From Macrothele yani (Eukaryota; Arthropoda; Arachnida; Araneae; Macrothelidae), in the NCBI GenBank assembly GCA_039090855.1, contig CM077022.1, positions 73,432,971 through 73,496,970 of the forward strand: 64,000 nucleotides of DNA, written 5' to 3'. The position numbers were made by a program, and so were the translations under genes. The notes beneath the pieces are model-generated. The model saw only the letters and a list, made by a program, of their open reading frames with translations, ran no database searches and was not told where the DNA came from. This document shows positions 1 to 10,649 of the stretch, one piece after another; the first letter of the stretch is position 1, and the number at the start of each line of letters is the position of its first letter.

Positions 1-216
1 TTAGAGAAGATAAGGATGTCGTTCACTTTGTTGAAGATTCTCTGGGAATTATTCGATCAGTACTGTGGCTGTGAGTCACGACTGCCAGCTAGATTTGGCC
101 CGTTTGATGTGATGCTGAAGGCCAAAACTCTCCGAGACATGCGAAAAGCTGAACGCGCGCGCGCGCGATTGTTTGTGTGTATAATAGAAAGACAGATAAG
201 GGCGCAACATTTTGTG
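1..216. other. Unassigned AT/GC-mixed sequence
   Basis: I recognise no gene or repeat family here. The only visible oddity is a short alternating GC run near 152-167. The short open frames are not supported by any motif. Confidence 0.4.
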
Positions 217-443
217 TTTTTTTTTTTTTTTTTTTGATTGGAGGTTTAACGACCACCGTGAGCAACTCAATGGGCTATAAACAGTCGCCCGTCCCTAATT
301 TAGGGTCACTGGTTCCAGGGAAGGGAGAGAGCCAGTGCCGTAAGACAAACACAACATCCATGCCTCAGCGGGATTCGAACCCGGACCCCGTTCGGACGAA
401 ATATCAAAGGCCATCGCTTAGACCACTGCGCCACCGGGGCGGC
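217..443 (-). mobile_element. SINE1 copy a (tRNA-derived)
   Basis: On the minus strand a tRNA-like head near 360-443 has an A box (TGGCGCAGTGGTCTAAG) and a B box (GGTTCGAATCC). It is followed by the family body, with the conserved GTGACCCTAAATTAGGGAC and GTGGTCGTTAAACCTCCAAT blocks, and a poly-A tail seen as the T run at 217-235. The flanks share an approximate repeat around CATTTTGTG, consistent with target-primed insertion. At least six more copies of the family lie in this window. The head supplies an internal Pol III promoter; mobilisation by a LINE is inferred from family knowledge. Confidence 0.9.
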
Positions 444-539
444 ATTTTTTGTGGTTTGCCCCGGGATCAGAAATGACTAGTTACTCCTCTGTAGTTCATC
501 AAGTACTGCATTAGTTGTAATCGCGATATCTCTATGCAT

Positions 540-1678
540 CAGAGATGGAAACGGGTCACGGGTCGTCGGGTCAATGTGTTCCTGACGCGATTTTGACCCG
601 GTTTTGTTCCCGTTTTATTTTTGAAAAAGAGAAAAACATATTCCAAAAGAAAAAAATAAATAATGCGCGTTCTGCAGTTCTGTAGTCGATACTGGTGCCC
701 ACCTAGTGAATAATGATTTGCCATGCAAAAATATTGTCTCTTTCTTAAAGCAACGAAGATTTCCACCGACCGACGTCAGACATACCGACACCATATCGTA
801 AAAAGATACTTCCTTTGCGTTATTTCACAGTGCGATTGTTCAGGGCAAGGTACAGGCAAACGCCATTCGCCTGCTTCTCAGCTGATTCACTCTCTCCGTG
901 CGAAGTTCACTGAATGACTAACAGTTACTTTTCACATCGCATCTTTTACATTGAACATTCAGAGGTTTTCGATTGATGTGCTAACATCCCGTTTCCATGA
1001 CATGTCATGTCGAAATTAACTCCTTATTTGTTAATATGGATGAATTTAATATTAAAGGAGGTTAAGGAAGGCGTCGAGGCCAACAAATACGCGCTTGTTC
1101 AAAACCACAAGGGGAAAAGTGAATGCTGGAAATTGTTTCGTCTCATTAAGAAACCAATGAATAATTCTGTGTTGTTTTGTTTTGCTTGTTGTTCAAAATG
1201 TGGAAAGTGTATAATTACAAAGAAAGATGTCGACGGTGTAATAAAAGATTATGGAACCAAAAATATGACTGACCATATGAAAGTATGCGCACCTCCATCA
1301 AAGCGTGGATGAAAGAGTGAACAATCTAAATACATTAAAAAAATGCATTTGTGTAATTGTAAATAATGATTCCCATTTGTAATATACTCTATGGTCACGG
1401 TCATAGTCAGCTATTACCTCTGGATTACGCAAAAGAGTGGCACTAAAATTTAATGGCACTAAAATTTAGCAAGTAACCAAATTTTATTATTAAAAAAGAA
1501 TTTCAGTTACTAAATATCAAGCAGGTATTGGGATGAATATATATATTACGTTTATTTGTACATAAATATAAAGTGAGTTTCGAATTTGCAGTTCAAAGCA
1601 GATTTGTCCGGGTCAGTTACAGGTGCGGATCGGGTCGGATCGGGTCAGGTCCGAAATTTTGACCCGTTTTCAACTCTG
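540..1678. mobile_element. hAT-like element, relic, about 1.14 kb
   Basis: The ends form an imperfect terminal inverted repeat: CAGAGATGGAAACGGGTC at 540 matches the reverse complement of the right end, CAGAGTTGAAAACGGGTC, at 16 of 18 positions. GC-rich GACCCG motifs recur just inside both ends. A CAGAG start and a BED-finger frame inside (1007-1312) fit the hAT superfamily. The 8-bp flanks (532-539 and 1679-1686) do not match, so the insertion is old or the ends are off by a few bases. No catalytic domain remains, so the copy is non-autonomous. Confidence 0.65.
1007..1312 (+). pseudogene. BED-type zinc-finger fragment of a hAT transposase
   Basis: The 101-residue frame has the BED-finger pattern: KSECWKLFRLI, then CFACCSKCGK, then GTKNMTDHMKVC, giving paired Cys and a C-terminal H...C arrangement. 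BED fingers are the usual N-terminal DNA-binding domain of hAT transposases, where they bind subterminal sites. Nothing of the RNase H-like catalytic core or C-terminal dimerisation region follows before the right end at 1678. This is probably a remnant of the N-terminal exon. The true start is uncertain because the first 30 residues look unlike a transposase. Confidence 0.55.
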
Positions 1679-1683
1679 GCACG

Positions 1684-2470
1684 AGCTGCTCTTGAGCCGG
1701 AAAGCCGCCGAAAGAGTTCTCACGTATCAGATAGAAATCTAGTAGCAAAATGATGAAAGGCCTTTTGCTTTTAATGCGGTGAATTTAGTAATTTTGGTTT
1801 CTGTTGGAGCTCATTTATTTTTCTGAATTGGTTCGTAATAATTTAATTTTTTTTTCTGTAGGAGAACTTATTAGAAGTTACGATTTTTTTCATCATGGTT
1901 CTTAGAAGCAAAAGAATGGTGTGGAACTTGCGAACTTTTTTAAACTGACAATGACTTTCGATTACCTTTAAGAAAAGGTGCAATGTACTGCATTATAGTG
2001 TTATTTAACAAAACTTCTAAATGTAAAATTTACTCTTGATAGTTATAATAGATTTTGTCACAGACTGATACACAGGCATCGTATAATCATCATTGTACAA
2101 TAATTTAAGTGCACGGTTTCTTTACTATAACACAATATGCAATAACTGGCACACAAAATGTGGGAGAGAGGAAAGAATATCTGGTGCCACCATAACCAAA
2201 ATTTCATGCGGTATGCTATGCACTGTATCCGATCTCGCTACAGAACTGTAAAATCAGATCCTTCGACAGATGATTGAAATTTAACAGTTAATCAAACCTC
2301 AAGTATTCCAGCGAATCACTCCTATCACCGGAATGTTTTCGTCATATGGATATGGAAAAAGTGAGAACGGAGTTTTGCCTTTAATATACAAAAGCAGTTG
2401 AGGAAAGGTTTCTGAAAATTCAGATTTTTTTGCTAACACATCTTAAAAACTGTAATTTACCGTTAATATA
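1684..2470. other. No gene recognised
   Basis: AT-rich sequence with homopolymer runs; no coding signal, inverted repeat or known repeat family seen. Confidence 0.4.
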
Positions 2471-2536
2471 TACTACACTGACAAAAGTCACCGGGCACCT
2501 AGAAGAAAAACACAACACAGCATTTATTGACATAAC

Positions 2537-3540
2537 TTAATACGGTGTCGGTTTACCTTTGGCCTTAATGCATGCACTGACTCTTCGAGACATGCTTTCG
2601 ACGAGATTTTGGAACACAGCGATAGGTATGCACTTCCATTTAGTACATAATGCTGCCGCTAACTTTTGCTTTGTAGTAGGCCTCGGTTCCAAACTTCTTA
2701 TGTGGTGCCCTAATTTATCCCATAGGTGCTCTATAGGATTAAGATCAGGGCTCTGTGTTGGCCAGTCCACACACGATACGGAATTATCGTCAAACCACGC
2801 CGTAACAGTCCTTGCTTTATGGCTCGGTGCATTATTCTGCTGGTACCAACAAGGCTCGGTTCCATAGTATTGCCACAGAGTTGGTAGGGCATAATTGTCC
2901 ATAATATAGAGGTAGACGTGCTGGTTAACAGGTTTGTCTACGATAACCAATGGACCGGGATGATAACATGAAAAACATCCCTACACGAGTACACTGCCAG
3001 CTCCAAACTTGACCGTAAAAACAGTACACTGTGGTAAATAGCGTTCCCCCGGCTGCCGCCATACTCACACACGGCCATTAGACTGATGGATCGTGTATCT
3101 GGATTCATCAGTCCGAAGGGCCCATTTCCACTGATCTAAAGTCCACGATAAATGTTCTTTACACCATGCTAAACGACGAGTAGCATTCCGAGTCGAGATG
3201 AATGGCTTATGAGCAGCCGCACGACTACGGTAACTCATGGAATGAAGTTCTCTGCAAATGGTAGGTGTACATACTGAGTTTCCAGCATTTTTACTCACCT
3301 GTATACTAAGGTCTTGTGCCGTACTCCGTCGATTAGCTGTTACGACTCTCCTGAGGCTTCGACGACTATCACTGATTTTCTTTGGTCTGTCGATACGTTT
3401 TGCTGCTTCAGGCACGCCATGTGTCTTCCACTTATTCAGTACATCCAGAATAGTTGACTTGGGTATGTTTAAACGCCTTTCGGGTTCGCTTATGGACAAC
3501 CCACTAATATAACACCCAACAATCTTTCCTTTCTGAAAGT
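2537..3540 (-). pseudogene. Tc1-type transposase, family A, broken
   Basis: The N-terminal half (3065-3540) has the helix-turn-helix region (ERRLNIPKSTILDVLNKWK), a second paired-like HTH and the first catalytic aspartate in RTDESRYTIH. The C-terminal half (2537-2950) has the second aspartate in WYQQNNAPSHKA, where the usual D of QDNAP is N, and the glutamate region SPDLNPIEHLWD. The two halves are in different frames, with a frameshift between 2950 and 3065. The family catalyses TA-specific cut-and-paste transposition. The D-to-N change in the second catalytic position and the frameshift make this copy inactive. Confidence 0.88.
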
Positions 3541-3605
3541 CAGTTCAGCGACATTTTCACTCAACCTCACAGTGCGATGATAGCGGTAAGCTGCAGGCTT
3601 GTTTT

Positions 3606-4882
3606 CACTGATGTAGAAGGGGCTTAGCGTGCCTTACTTTTCGTGGTTACGTGGTAATAGAATGTGAGAACAGGAGCTTTTTTAAGTGATCATGCATTTA
3701 AAAATATGTAGGTAAAACTGTGTTCTGTATGCAAACATATTCGTATCTTAACCGAATGTTCATAATACAGAAATGGCCGCCGGTGGTGGAGTAGTCTGAG
3801 GCGCAGGCTTTTGACCATTGTTCCGATCTAAGACTGAGTTCCACCCCCCGATGAGTCATGGGTGGTGTGCATGGCCACAAAAGTGCTGGATGTTTATGCC
3901 ACGTACTCAGTCGGGAATCCTTGTTTTTACGTGATATACGTCATCCAATGTGTTGCATTGCCACCTTTGTGATTTGAAGACTCAGTAATCTTTTCTTATC
4001 ACTGTAGGTCTGTCTGTTTGTATTGTTTCTGTTCCGTTTGCCTTCCCATTTTTTGGTCTCTTCTTCCATTAGTATCTTCCATGCAATCGGCATTTCCATT
4101 TCACTGCTAATGTTGCAGTTGTTGTTTTTTAGTTTTTTCAATTGCTATTTTCTCTTCCCTGTAACAAGTGACCCGAAATTAGGGACCGGCGACAGCTTAT
4201 AGCCGTTTGAGTTGCCCATGGTAGTTGTTAAACACAGAAACAAACAAATACTATGTATTGTAGATTGATCTACATAGTTGGATAAAACAATTGGGTGTCT
4301 CACAAATCATACGATTCTATTACAAAGAGAATGTGAACTCCTTTGTCTAGACAGTCAAAATAAATTTGTAGAAGATGGCTACTCCGTAGGGTTAAAACTG
4401 CAGTGCTCAAAGAGAAAACGGTAGTGATGGACATTTGTATTAAACAACTCACCACTGGTATCAACTCCAATAAAAGTAATCCAATGAGCTCATTCACTGA
4501 CTCCTTACGGGCAATGCAAAAATCATCCACATGCACCATATAACCTTAGTAACAACGACGCATTAGTCATATGGAATTCATGTAACTCTGTTAGTTCACA
4601 AATATTCCCAATGCATATTTAAAATCGTATAGAATGACACAGAGCCGTATTTAAACAAACATTTTATAATCTTAGGATATGTCTCTCACGTTACATTTTT
4701 CCTGTTATTTATAATTGATCAGATTAAGCAGTTTTAATATAAATTGATATTGGTAATTAGTGATGAAAATTAAAAAATAATAATAATAAAAATAACGAAT
4801 CAAAGTTTGAAATTTTTGAGTGTATTGTTTTGCTAGTCCGTTAACCGCTAAAGCACTTTTTTTATTTAGAACTACATCACTG
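3606..4882. mobile_element. hAT non-autonomous element (MITE), 1277 bp, with exact 8-bp TSD
   Basis: Inserted in the Tc1 copy at 2471-4985. The target duplication is CTTGTTTT at 3598-3605 and 4883-4890. The ends are CACTGATGTAG on the left and CAGTGATGTAG (reverse complement) on the right. An 8-bp TSD with CA(C/G)TG ends is diagnostic of hAT. The empty site is visible in Tc1 family A copy 2 near 63290-63300 as CTTGCTTT. No transposase is encoded. The interior includes a broken SINE1 relic (3776-3880 and 4145-4240) and AT-rich filler. Confidence 0.88.
3776..4240 (+). mobile_element. SINE1 relic, split, inside the hAT MITE
   Basis: The degenerate tRNA-like head sits at about 3776-3880 (GCCGGTGGTGGAGTAGTCTG). 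The family 3' body is at about 4145-4240 (GTGACCCGAAATTAGGGACC, then GTTGCCCATGGTAGTTGTTA). The roughly 260 bases between them are foreign to other SINE1 copies, so the SINE was itself interrupted. It is more diverged than the other copies, which suggests an older insertion. Confidence 0.6.
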
Positions 4883-4985
4883 CTTGTTTTTATACCGTTT
4901 GCCGCTGTACCGCGCATCTTAACAACGCAGCGGATTCTGTCATTTGCTTTTGAAGGGGTGTCCGGTGACATTTGTCAATATAGTG

Positions 4986-5357
4986 TATGAAAGAAATTGC
5001 GGAAAGTTTTCTGGAAATTCAGAATTTTCCTGGCGTACGAAAAATCCGTGAAATTTAAGGTTATTTACGTCATTTCACAGACAAGGTTGTGAAAGAAATA
5101 TGCTTCTTTAATGCAGGAAAGAAATCACGGAGAATGGCTCGTGAATTTCAGAAAATTTTTTTCAGTGCAACAAAAATTCTCACAATGATAGATTACATTT
5201 GTAGAAGTAGTTCGAAACGTTAATAAAAAGCTATATTTTGTCAGGAAAATTATTTTGCCGCCTAATCCTCAATATTTTAGGTAAACAGCAAAGTAGTGAA
5301 CCAGAAATCACCAGAAATATATTCGAAAATCGTGAGACAAAATGTGAAATAGTAAAA
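4986..5357. other. No gene recognised
   Basis: AT-rich sequence with repeated phrases such as GGAAAGTTTTCTGGAAATTC; no supported gene. Confidence 0.4.
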
Positions 5358-5370
5358 GGTTTGAAGGGTA

Positions 5371-5679
5371 CGCCGCGGGTGGCCTACTGGGCAACGTTCG
5401 TGACTGACACGGAAAGGACCTCAGGTTCGATCCCAGGCAGGTACGAACGCTCGATCTACTAAATATCCGCCGTGCGTCGGATGAGAACGTTAAGCCGTCG
5501 GACCCCGGGTACTGGCCCCTCGGCAATAAATAAGGGCGTCTTCCTCCCCCTTTCTACTACGCTTCCGTGTCACTTTCCTATCGGGCACTCTAGCCCAAAT
5601 CTCCTAGCTTCCTATTCTAAGGGTTGTTTAAGACCTGTGGTCAGACACTCCCTTCCTAAAATCCTGTACATGATCATAT
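5371..5679 (+). mobile_element. SINE2 copy a (tRNA-derived), 309 bp
   Basis: The insertion is bounded by a perfect 13-bp duplication GGTTTGAAGGGTA at 5358-5370 and 5680-5692. The head (from about 5378) is tRNA-like, with A box GGTGGCCTACTGGGCAACG and B box GGTTCGATCCC. The body shares TATCCGCCGTGCGTCGGATG, GGGTACTGGCCCCTC and TAGCCCAAATCTCCTAGCTT with the copy at 7680-7974. It is unrelated to SINE1 outside the tRNA-like part. Confidence 0.9.
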
Positions 5680-5692
5680 GGTTTGAAGGGTA

Positions 5693-6305
5693 GAATATTC
5701 TCTTGGTTACGTCATGTAATTTACTAAAGATAGTAGTAAAAATTGCATGCTTTTAAAGACTGAAATAATTTCAAGAAAAATTTAAAATGATCACCACGGA
5801 CAAATAAAATGCCCCATTTTTTAAAGGCATTGAACGAATTTTTTTTCTTGCTCTTTGGATAGAGGAAGATTTTGGCTGATGCTAGTTATTCACTAAACGT
5901 GTTTGTTGTATACATGAATTTCTTTTTACGCAAATATTCGTGTACTCAAACTGGGAGTTAATATTTTGTTACTATCTGCGAGGTCTCCTTATAGGCATGT
6001 TTGTTTTATGCGTTGTAGGCAGCAGATGCGACGCAGCCCACCCAACGTTTCTTTGAGCCCACCCTTTAGCCGCCCAAAATATTTAAGTAGTAAGAACATA
6101 TGGCGGATGCAACCATCTAAGATTTTAGGGAACTTGGGTAAACGTACGTGAATTTCTCAAATTCACTGAAATTTTGTTGTATAAAACGAAGCTTTTTGTT
6201 AAATTTAGTGTTTGTACTTTTGGGAAATGGAGGTAGTCCTCTGAAAGAATAACTAAGAGAGTAGTAGAAACACAACATTTTTGTAATTATTGTATAATTT
6301 AAAAA

Positions 6306-6346
<41 letters not shown>

Positions 6347-6504
6347 TTCCTTGTTAGGTTACAAACTAAAATTTATAAACAGCCTTATGACAGAAAAAAA
6401 AAAAAGGAACCTAAGTCCTGAGTAAGCTAAAATTACGAAGAAATCGTAACTTGCCGTAGAGATTCGTATCCAAAGTTCCCATACTACATGCATTGAATAA
6501 ATAC
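5693..6504. other. No gene recognised; (GA)n microsatellite at about 6309-6339
   Basis: AT-rich sequence. The GA dinucleotide run near 6309-6339 is the only distinctive feature. Confidence 0.5.
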
Positions 6505-6745
6505 TACGTACAGTCAAATAGAAGTCATCGCTCTTTCCACGTTTATAAATGAGTCACGGAAAAATTCCTCATCGGTCGCCACCGGGAATCGAACCCAAGG
6601 TCTTCCAGTTACGCGCCGGATATGCTTCCACTGCACCACAGCGGCTTCGAAATTCTCCAGACTGACAAACTGTCTAACCACATAGCAGGATTATTTCTTT
6701 GGAGCCCCGCACAATGCTGGGGATTCACCAAAGATGGTAAGCAGC
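6505..6745 (-). mobile_element. SINE3 copy a (tRNA-derived)
   Basis: Minus-strand tRNA-like core with B box GGTTCGATTCCCGGTGGC and A box CTGTGGTGCAGTGGAAGC, plus a 3' block matching GTGGAAAGAGCGATGACTTC. The 5' extension (GGTGAATCCCCAGCATTGTG) is shared with copy c at 6970-7265, so the repeat unit is longer than the tRNA-like part. Confidence 0.75.
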
Positions 6746-6950
6746 AGAAGTCATCGCTCTTTCCACGTTTATAAGTGAGTCACGGAAAAATTTCTCATCG
6801 GCTGCCACCGGGAATCAAACCCAGGGTCTTTTAGTTACGCGCCGGATATGCTTCCACTGCACCCTCGAAATTCTCCAGACTCAGAAACGACAAACTGCCA
6901 AACCACATGGTAGGGTTGCTTCTTTGGAGCCCCCAACTGCGTATTTATCA
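6746..6950 (-). mobile_element. SINE3 copy b, same orientation as copy a
   Basis: Direct repeat of the preceding unit: the same GTCATCGCTCTTTCCACGTT start and a degenerated tRNA-like centre that has lost the CACAGCGG segment. It ends in TTGCTTCTTTGGAGCCCC. Copies a and b lie head-to-tail with only AGCAGAA-type sequence between them. Confidence 0.7.
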
Positions 6951-6969
6951 TTCAAGCGTCTAGTTATTT

Positions 6970-7265
6970 GTTTAGTTGCTGCTGTTCATCTGTGGTGAAT
7001 CCCCAGCATTGTGCGGGGCTCCAAAGAAGCAACCCTGCCATGTGGTTTGGCAGTTTGTCGTTTGTGAGTCTGGAGAATTTCGAGGCCGCTGTGGTGCAGT
7101 AAAAGCATATCCGGCGCGTAACTGGAAGACTGGGTTCGATTCCCGGTGGCGGCCGATGAGAAATTTTTCCGTGACTCACTTATAAACGTGGAAAGAGCGA
7201 TGACTTCTATTTGATGTTCCTGGTCCACGTCAACTGTGTATTTATCACTACGTACAGTATTCACT
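6970..7265 (+). mobile_element. SINE3 copy c, inverted to copies a and b
   Basis: Plus-strand copy with GGCCGCTGTGGTGCAGTAAA (A-box region) and GGGTTCGATTCCCGGTGGCG (B box), ending in the GTGGAAAGAGCGATGACTTC block. With copies a and b it forms a large inverted repeat of roughly 200 bp per arm around 6950-6970, able to form a long hairpin. Confidence 0.75.
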
Positions 7266-7269
7266 TGAA

Positions 7270-7666
7270 AACTATTTTCTACTAGGGATAACAAGATTCG
7301 CGACGGGTTAAATGCACACTAACGAAATTTTTTGCCAAACACTTCAAAATTTGTGGCCCCCATTCTGTTAGCCTCCTAATAGCCCACCCAACTCTGAGCG
7401 GCTGGCATCGCCACTGATAGACAGCCACAGCCGTAACTAGAGCGGGGCAGGCGAAGCGGCTGCCCTGGACGCAGTTCAAGAGAGCGCACAAAAATCACTG
7501 CTTGCAACCTGATTAAAACTGTAATTGAAACTTTTGCACCAATTTCTGGTACATTCTTTTAGCACCATAATTTGTCATTTGTCTGTTTACAAAATTTGCT
7601 CCTAGTATGGTTCACTAGTTTCGGCAACCTTCACAGCGTAAAATCCGCATTTCTTCAAAATATTTA
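7270..7666. other. No gene recognised
   Basis: No motif, repeat family or credible coding frame seen. Confidence 0.4.
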
Positions 7667-7679
7667 GGCGACGTTAGTT

Positions 7680-7974
7680 CAGATCAGATGTAGAGGATTT
7701 TAGGAAGGGAGTGTCCGACCCCAGGTCTTAAACAGACTTTAGAAATAGGAAGCTAGGAGATTTGGGCTAGAGTGCCCGATAGGAAAGTCACACGGAAGCG
7801 AGGTAGAAGAGGCCCTTATTTACTACCGGGAGGCCAGTACCCGGGGCCCGACGTCTTAACGTGCCCATTCGACGCACGGCGGATATTAAGTGGTTCGAGC
7901 GATCGTTGGGATCGAACCCGAGGTCTTCTCCGTGGCAGTCACGAAGTTGACCACTAGGCCACCCGAGACCCAAC
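7680..7974 (-). mobile_element. SINE2 copy b, 295 bp
   Basis: Bounded by a perfect 13-bp target duplication GGCGACGTTAGTT at 7667-7679 and 7975-7987. The tRNA-like head is at the right (minus strand), with B box CCTCGGGTTCGATCCCAACG and A box GGTGGCCTAGTGGTCAACTT. The body aligns with copy a at 5371-5679. Confidence 0.92.
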
Positions 7975-8035
7975 GGCGACGTTAGTTTCTTACATTCAAT
8001 GCTAATAAACGGTAAGGTTTGCTCATCCCGCCTTC

Positions 8036-8253
8036 TGGGATTGGGATTGGAGGTTTAACGACCACCGTGAGCAACTCAATGGGCTATAAGCAGTCGCCCG
8101 TCCCTAATTTAGGGTCACTGGTTCCAGGGAAGGGAGAGAACCAGTGCCGTAAGACAAACACAACATCCATGCCTGACCGGGATTCGAACCCGGACCCCTT
8201 ACGGACGAATGATCAGAGGCCAACGCCTTAGACCACTGCGCCACCGGGGCGGC
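8036..8253 (-). mobile_element. SINE1 copy b
   Basis: Bounded by a perfect 12-bp duplication CATCCCGCCTTC at 8024-8035 and 8254-8265. It has the full tRNA-like head, the GTGACCCTAAATTAGGGAC block and the GTGGTCGTTAAACCTCCAAT 3' end. There is no long A tail on this copy. Confidence 0.93.
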
Positions 8254-8265
8254 CATCCCGCCTTC

Positions 8266-8880
8266 CTCTCAGACGAGTATTCGTGACGTCACAGTCCCAA
8301 TATGTGAATCGTATATCTGAACTGTAGCTATGGAGGAAGATAACTTGTCAACAATTTTTAAAACTCGAACACAGGACAAAAGCTTATCTTAAGGCAAATT
8401 TACATTACATACAGAAGAAATTCAGAGTCATTTGATTTTAATGACGGAGATTTCAAAAATGCCTCCCGCACATTTTGTAATGTAAAGGACTGGAAAACGG
8501 TTATACTTTTAGATGTTAATTTAGTTACAAGGGGAATTTTTGCTGTTTTTATATAAATTTAAAAGGCAAACGCACAGCAAGACATATTATTGTCATATAA
8601 TAAAGAATTTCTTTATGAAGAATACGAAAAGCATCTTGGCTACATTCCTCAATTTTTTTAAATTAAAAATTGAAAACATTATGAGCATTGAAAAAATCTG
8701 GTAGAATTAATGAAGATTATTCCAGCTGGTTTACGAATAATAATTCCGACACGCTGCTATGGTGCAGCTACAAAGAAACGTGGCAATTAGGTAGTCTTAC
8801 GATGGCGATTTGGACAGTGACGTCACAAAGCAATCACAAGAACTGCAGGATGAGCATACTAACCTTGGCGTCAGTTTGAT
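8266..8880. other. No gene recognised
   Basis: AT-rich; two isolated GACGTCAC motifs (near 8285 and 8819) resemble CRE half-sites. No supported gene. Confidence 0.4.
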
Positions 8881-8884
8881 TTGA

Positions 8885-9345
8885 GTTTGATATGACGTCA
8901 ATTTTGATTTGAGAGAGAGTTTGGTGAAAATCCTCTAAATACGTGGCGTCAGTGAATAAACAAAGGCATCACTCTTTCCACATTTATCAACACATAACAA
9001 CCGAAATTTTTTTTTCCGACCACTGCTGGGATCGTACCCAGATGTCTCGATATCTAGCCAAGTGCGTTCGCATTTTTTTTTTTTTTTTGAGAGAGAGAGA
9101 GTTTGATATGACGTCAATTTTGATTTGGGAGAAAGAGTTTGATATGACGTCAATTTTGATTTGAGAGAAAGTTTGACATGACGTCAATTTTGATTTGAGA
9201 GAAAGAGTTTGATATGACGTCAATTTTGATTTGAGAGAAAGAGTTTGATATGACGTCAATTTTGATTTGAGAGAAAGAGTTTGATATGACGTCAATTTTG
9301 ATTTGAGAGAAAGAGTTTGATATGACGTCAATTTTGATTTGAGAG
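8885..9345. repeat. 34-36 bp minisatellite with a CRE octamer in each unit
   Basis: The unit is about 36 bp: a purine-rich GAGAGAAAGAG, then TTTGATATGACGTCAATTTT, then GATTT. The palindromic octamer TGACGTCA occurs at 8893, 9109, 9145, 9179, 9215, 9251, 9287 and 9323, seven of them spaced 34-36 bp. A mutated copy (TGACGCCA) lies near 9535. The first octamer and the array are separated by an insertion-like block (8912-9090) that recurs after the array at 9340-9510, so the whole unit was also duplicated. The 12-residue repeating frame on the minus strand is a by-product of the 36-bp period. Confidence 0.9.
8935..9075 (-). mobile_element. SINE3-like fragment
   Basis: Shares the CATCACTCTTTCCACATTTA block with SINE3 and has a minus-strand B box-like GGTACGATCCCAGCAGTGG next to an A box-like CTTGGCTAGATATCGAG. 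Its duplicate is at 9360-9500. Confidence 0.6.
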
Positions 9346-9359
9346 AAAGTTTGGTGAAA

Positions 9360-9500
9360 ATCCTCTAAATACGTGGCGGCAGTGAATAAACAAAGACATC
9401 GCTCTTTCCACGTTTATCAATCAGCACATAGCAACCGAAAAAATTGTTATCCGGCCACCGCTGGGATCGTACCCAGATCTCTCGATATCTAGCAGAGTGC
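9360..9500 (-). mobile_element. SINE3-like fragment, duplicate of 8935-9075
   Basis: Near-identical to 8935-9075, including the leading GTTTGGTGAAAATCCTCTAA and the tRNA-like GGTACGATCCCAGCGGTGG on the minus strand. The pair looks like a segmental duplication that carried minisatellite sequence along. Confidence 0.6.
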
Positions 9501-9559
9501 GTTCGCCTTTTTTATTTTTGGTGAGAGAGTTTAATATGACGCCAATTTTGATTTAAGAG

Positions 9560-10640
9560 AGAGAGAGAGAGAGAAACTGTTAAATTGGTAACATATGTAT
9601 TTACGTAAGAGGGAAGTGCAGATGGGAGCGCAATATTTTATGGTTACCCCGGGCGTAGAAACGCCTAGTTACGCCTCTGCAGGCAGCTCCTAATTTTCGA
9701 ACTTCACAATGTTAGAAGTGCAAAAGGAAGTAGTACTTTCACCTTTTGCCCCTCAATTTTCAACGGAGGGATCATGTTACTGTAAATCCGCACAAAAATC
9801 AAACTGTGTCTTTGCAGGGAGTTGCACTGCTTATTAGTCCCCAGCAGTGCTAATAACGGAAGCCAGACCACGTGAAATTCTTTTTTATTTCTTCTGTGCT
9901 TCACTTACACGTGTCTCTTCATTGTAAGTAATGACGTGGAGGGCAATCGATCTTTGCCATTTGACAGGGCCTGTCGATTGATAAATATACAGACACGCGA
10001 TGAATCCGCGACGGCTAATGAGCGCCGGAAATGCCGATATTGCCCAACAATGGAAGCCTCCCTTTATCAGGGCACCGATCCTTGCTTTCCTCTGCTCTCG
10101 AATCTCTTTCGACTGGGTGTTCGCAGCGACATCTCCTTTTCAATTTTTTCCCTTCCCTTTGAGTCCCCTATCTCTCTCTTTCACTCACTCGCTCTCACTT
10201 CAGCGTTCGCACTTTCGTTTTATCAATGAAGTCACCAGCAACCATCAGCGATTCAATTAAGAGCTCACAAAAGGCTGTACACCACGGAGTGACAAATGTT
10301 GCCATGTTGCCGACCCAATTCAGCAAGTTTCCCGATTGCGGCAGCGTTGCGGCTTAAGATGAGGAGTCGAGCTAATCACATTGCCCGCGTACAAAGAAAT
10401 CAATGTGTGTGGGAGCCCAAGTAGAAAACTGAACACTTTCCAGATAGTAAGGTACCAAGAATTTCAACGCATTTATGCTTACACCCCTCATAATGAAAAA
10501 AAAGATGTTTTCGAGAAAAATTTGCAGCCTGAGTAAATCGTAAAGATTTTGGACAACTATTTGCTATTATCAATGCGTTCATTTTCTTTTACACCTTCCA
10601 TTCTTCAATTAATTTAATTCCAACGCCAACTTCTGTCTTC
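9560..10640. other. No gene recognised
   Basis: Mixed sequence with a pyrimidine-rich stretch near 10130-10210 (TTCCCTTCC and CTCTCTCTTTCACTCACTC). No gene or repeat family recognised. Confidence 0.4.
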
Positions 10641-10649
10641 CTGTTACTA

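Larger units (their letters stand above)
2471..4985 (-). mobile_element. Tc1 family A copy 1, interrupted by a hAT MITE
   Basis: The left end (ACTGACAAAAGTCACCGGGC) and the right end (GGGGTGTCCGGTGACATTTG) are inverted copies, with TA on the right at 4986-4987. A second copy of the family lies at 62157-63390 and aligns across the whole element. The alignment shows that 3606-4882 is absent from copy 2, so this copy was about 1.23 kb before a hAT MITE landed in its 5' untranslated part. A TA target and short inverted ends are standard for the Tc1/mariner superfamily. Confidence 0.9.

Noticed and set aside
8987..9331. Minus-strand protein of 12-residue repeats
   Set aside because: Direct consequence of the 36-bp minisatellite.
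9936..10260. Short plus-strand frames with hydrophobic tails
   Set aside because: Pyrimidine-rich DNA gives apparent Leu/Phe/Ser-rich peptides; no motif or second evidence.
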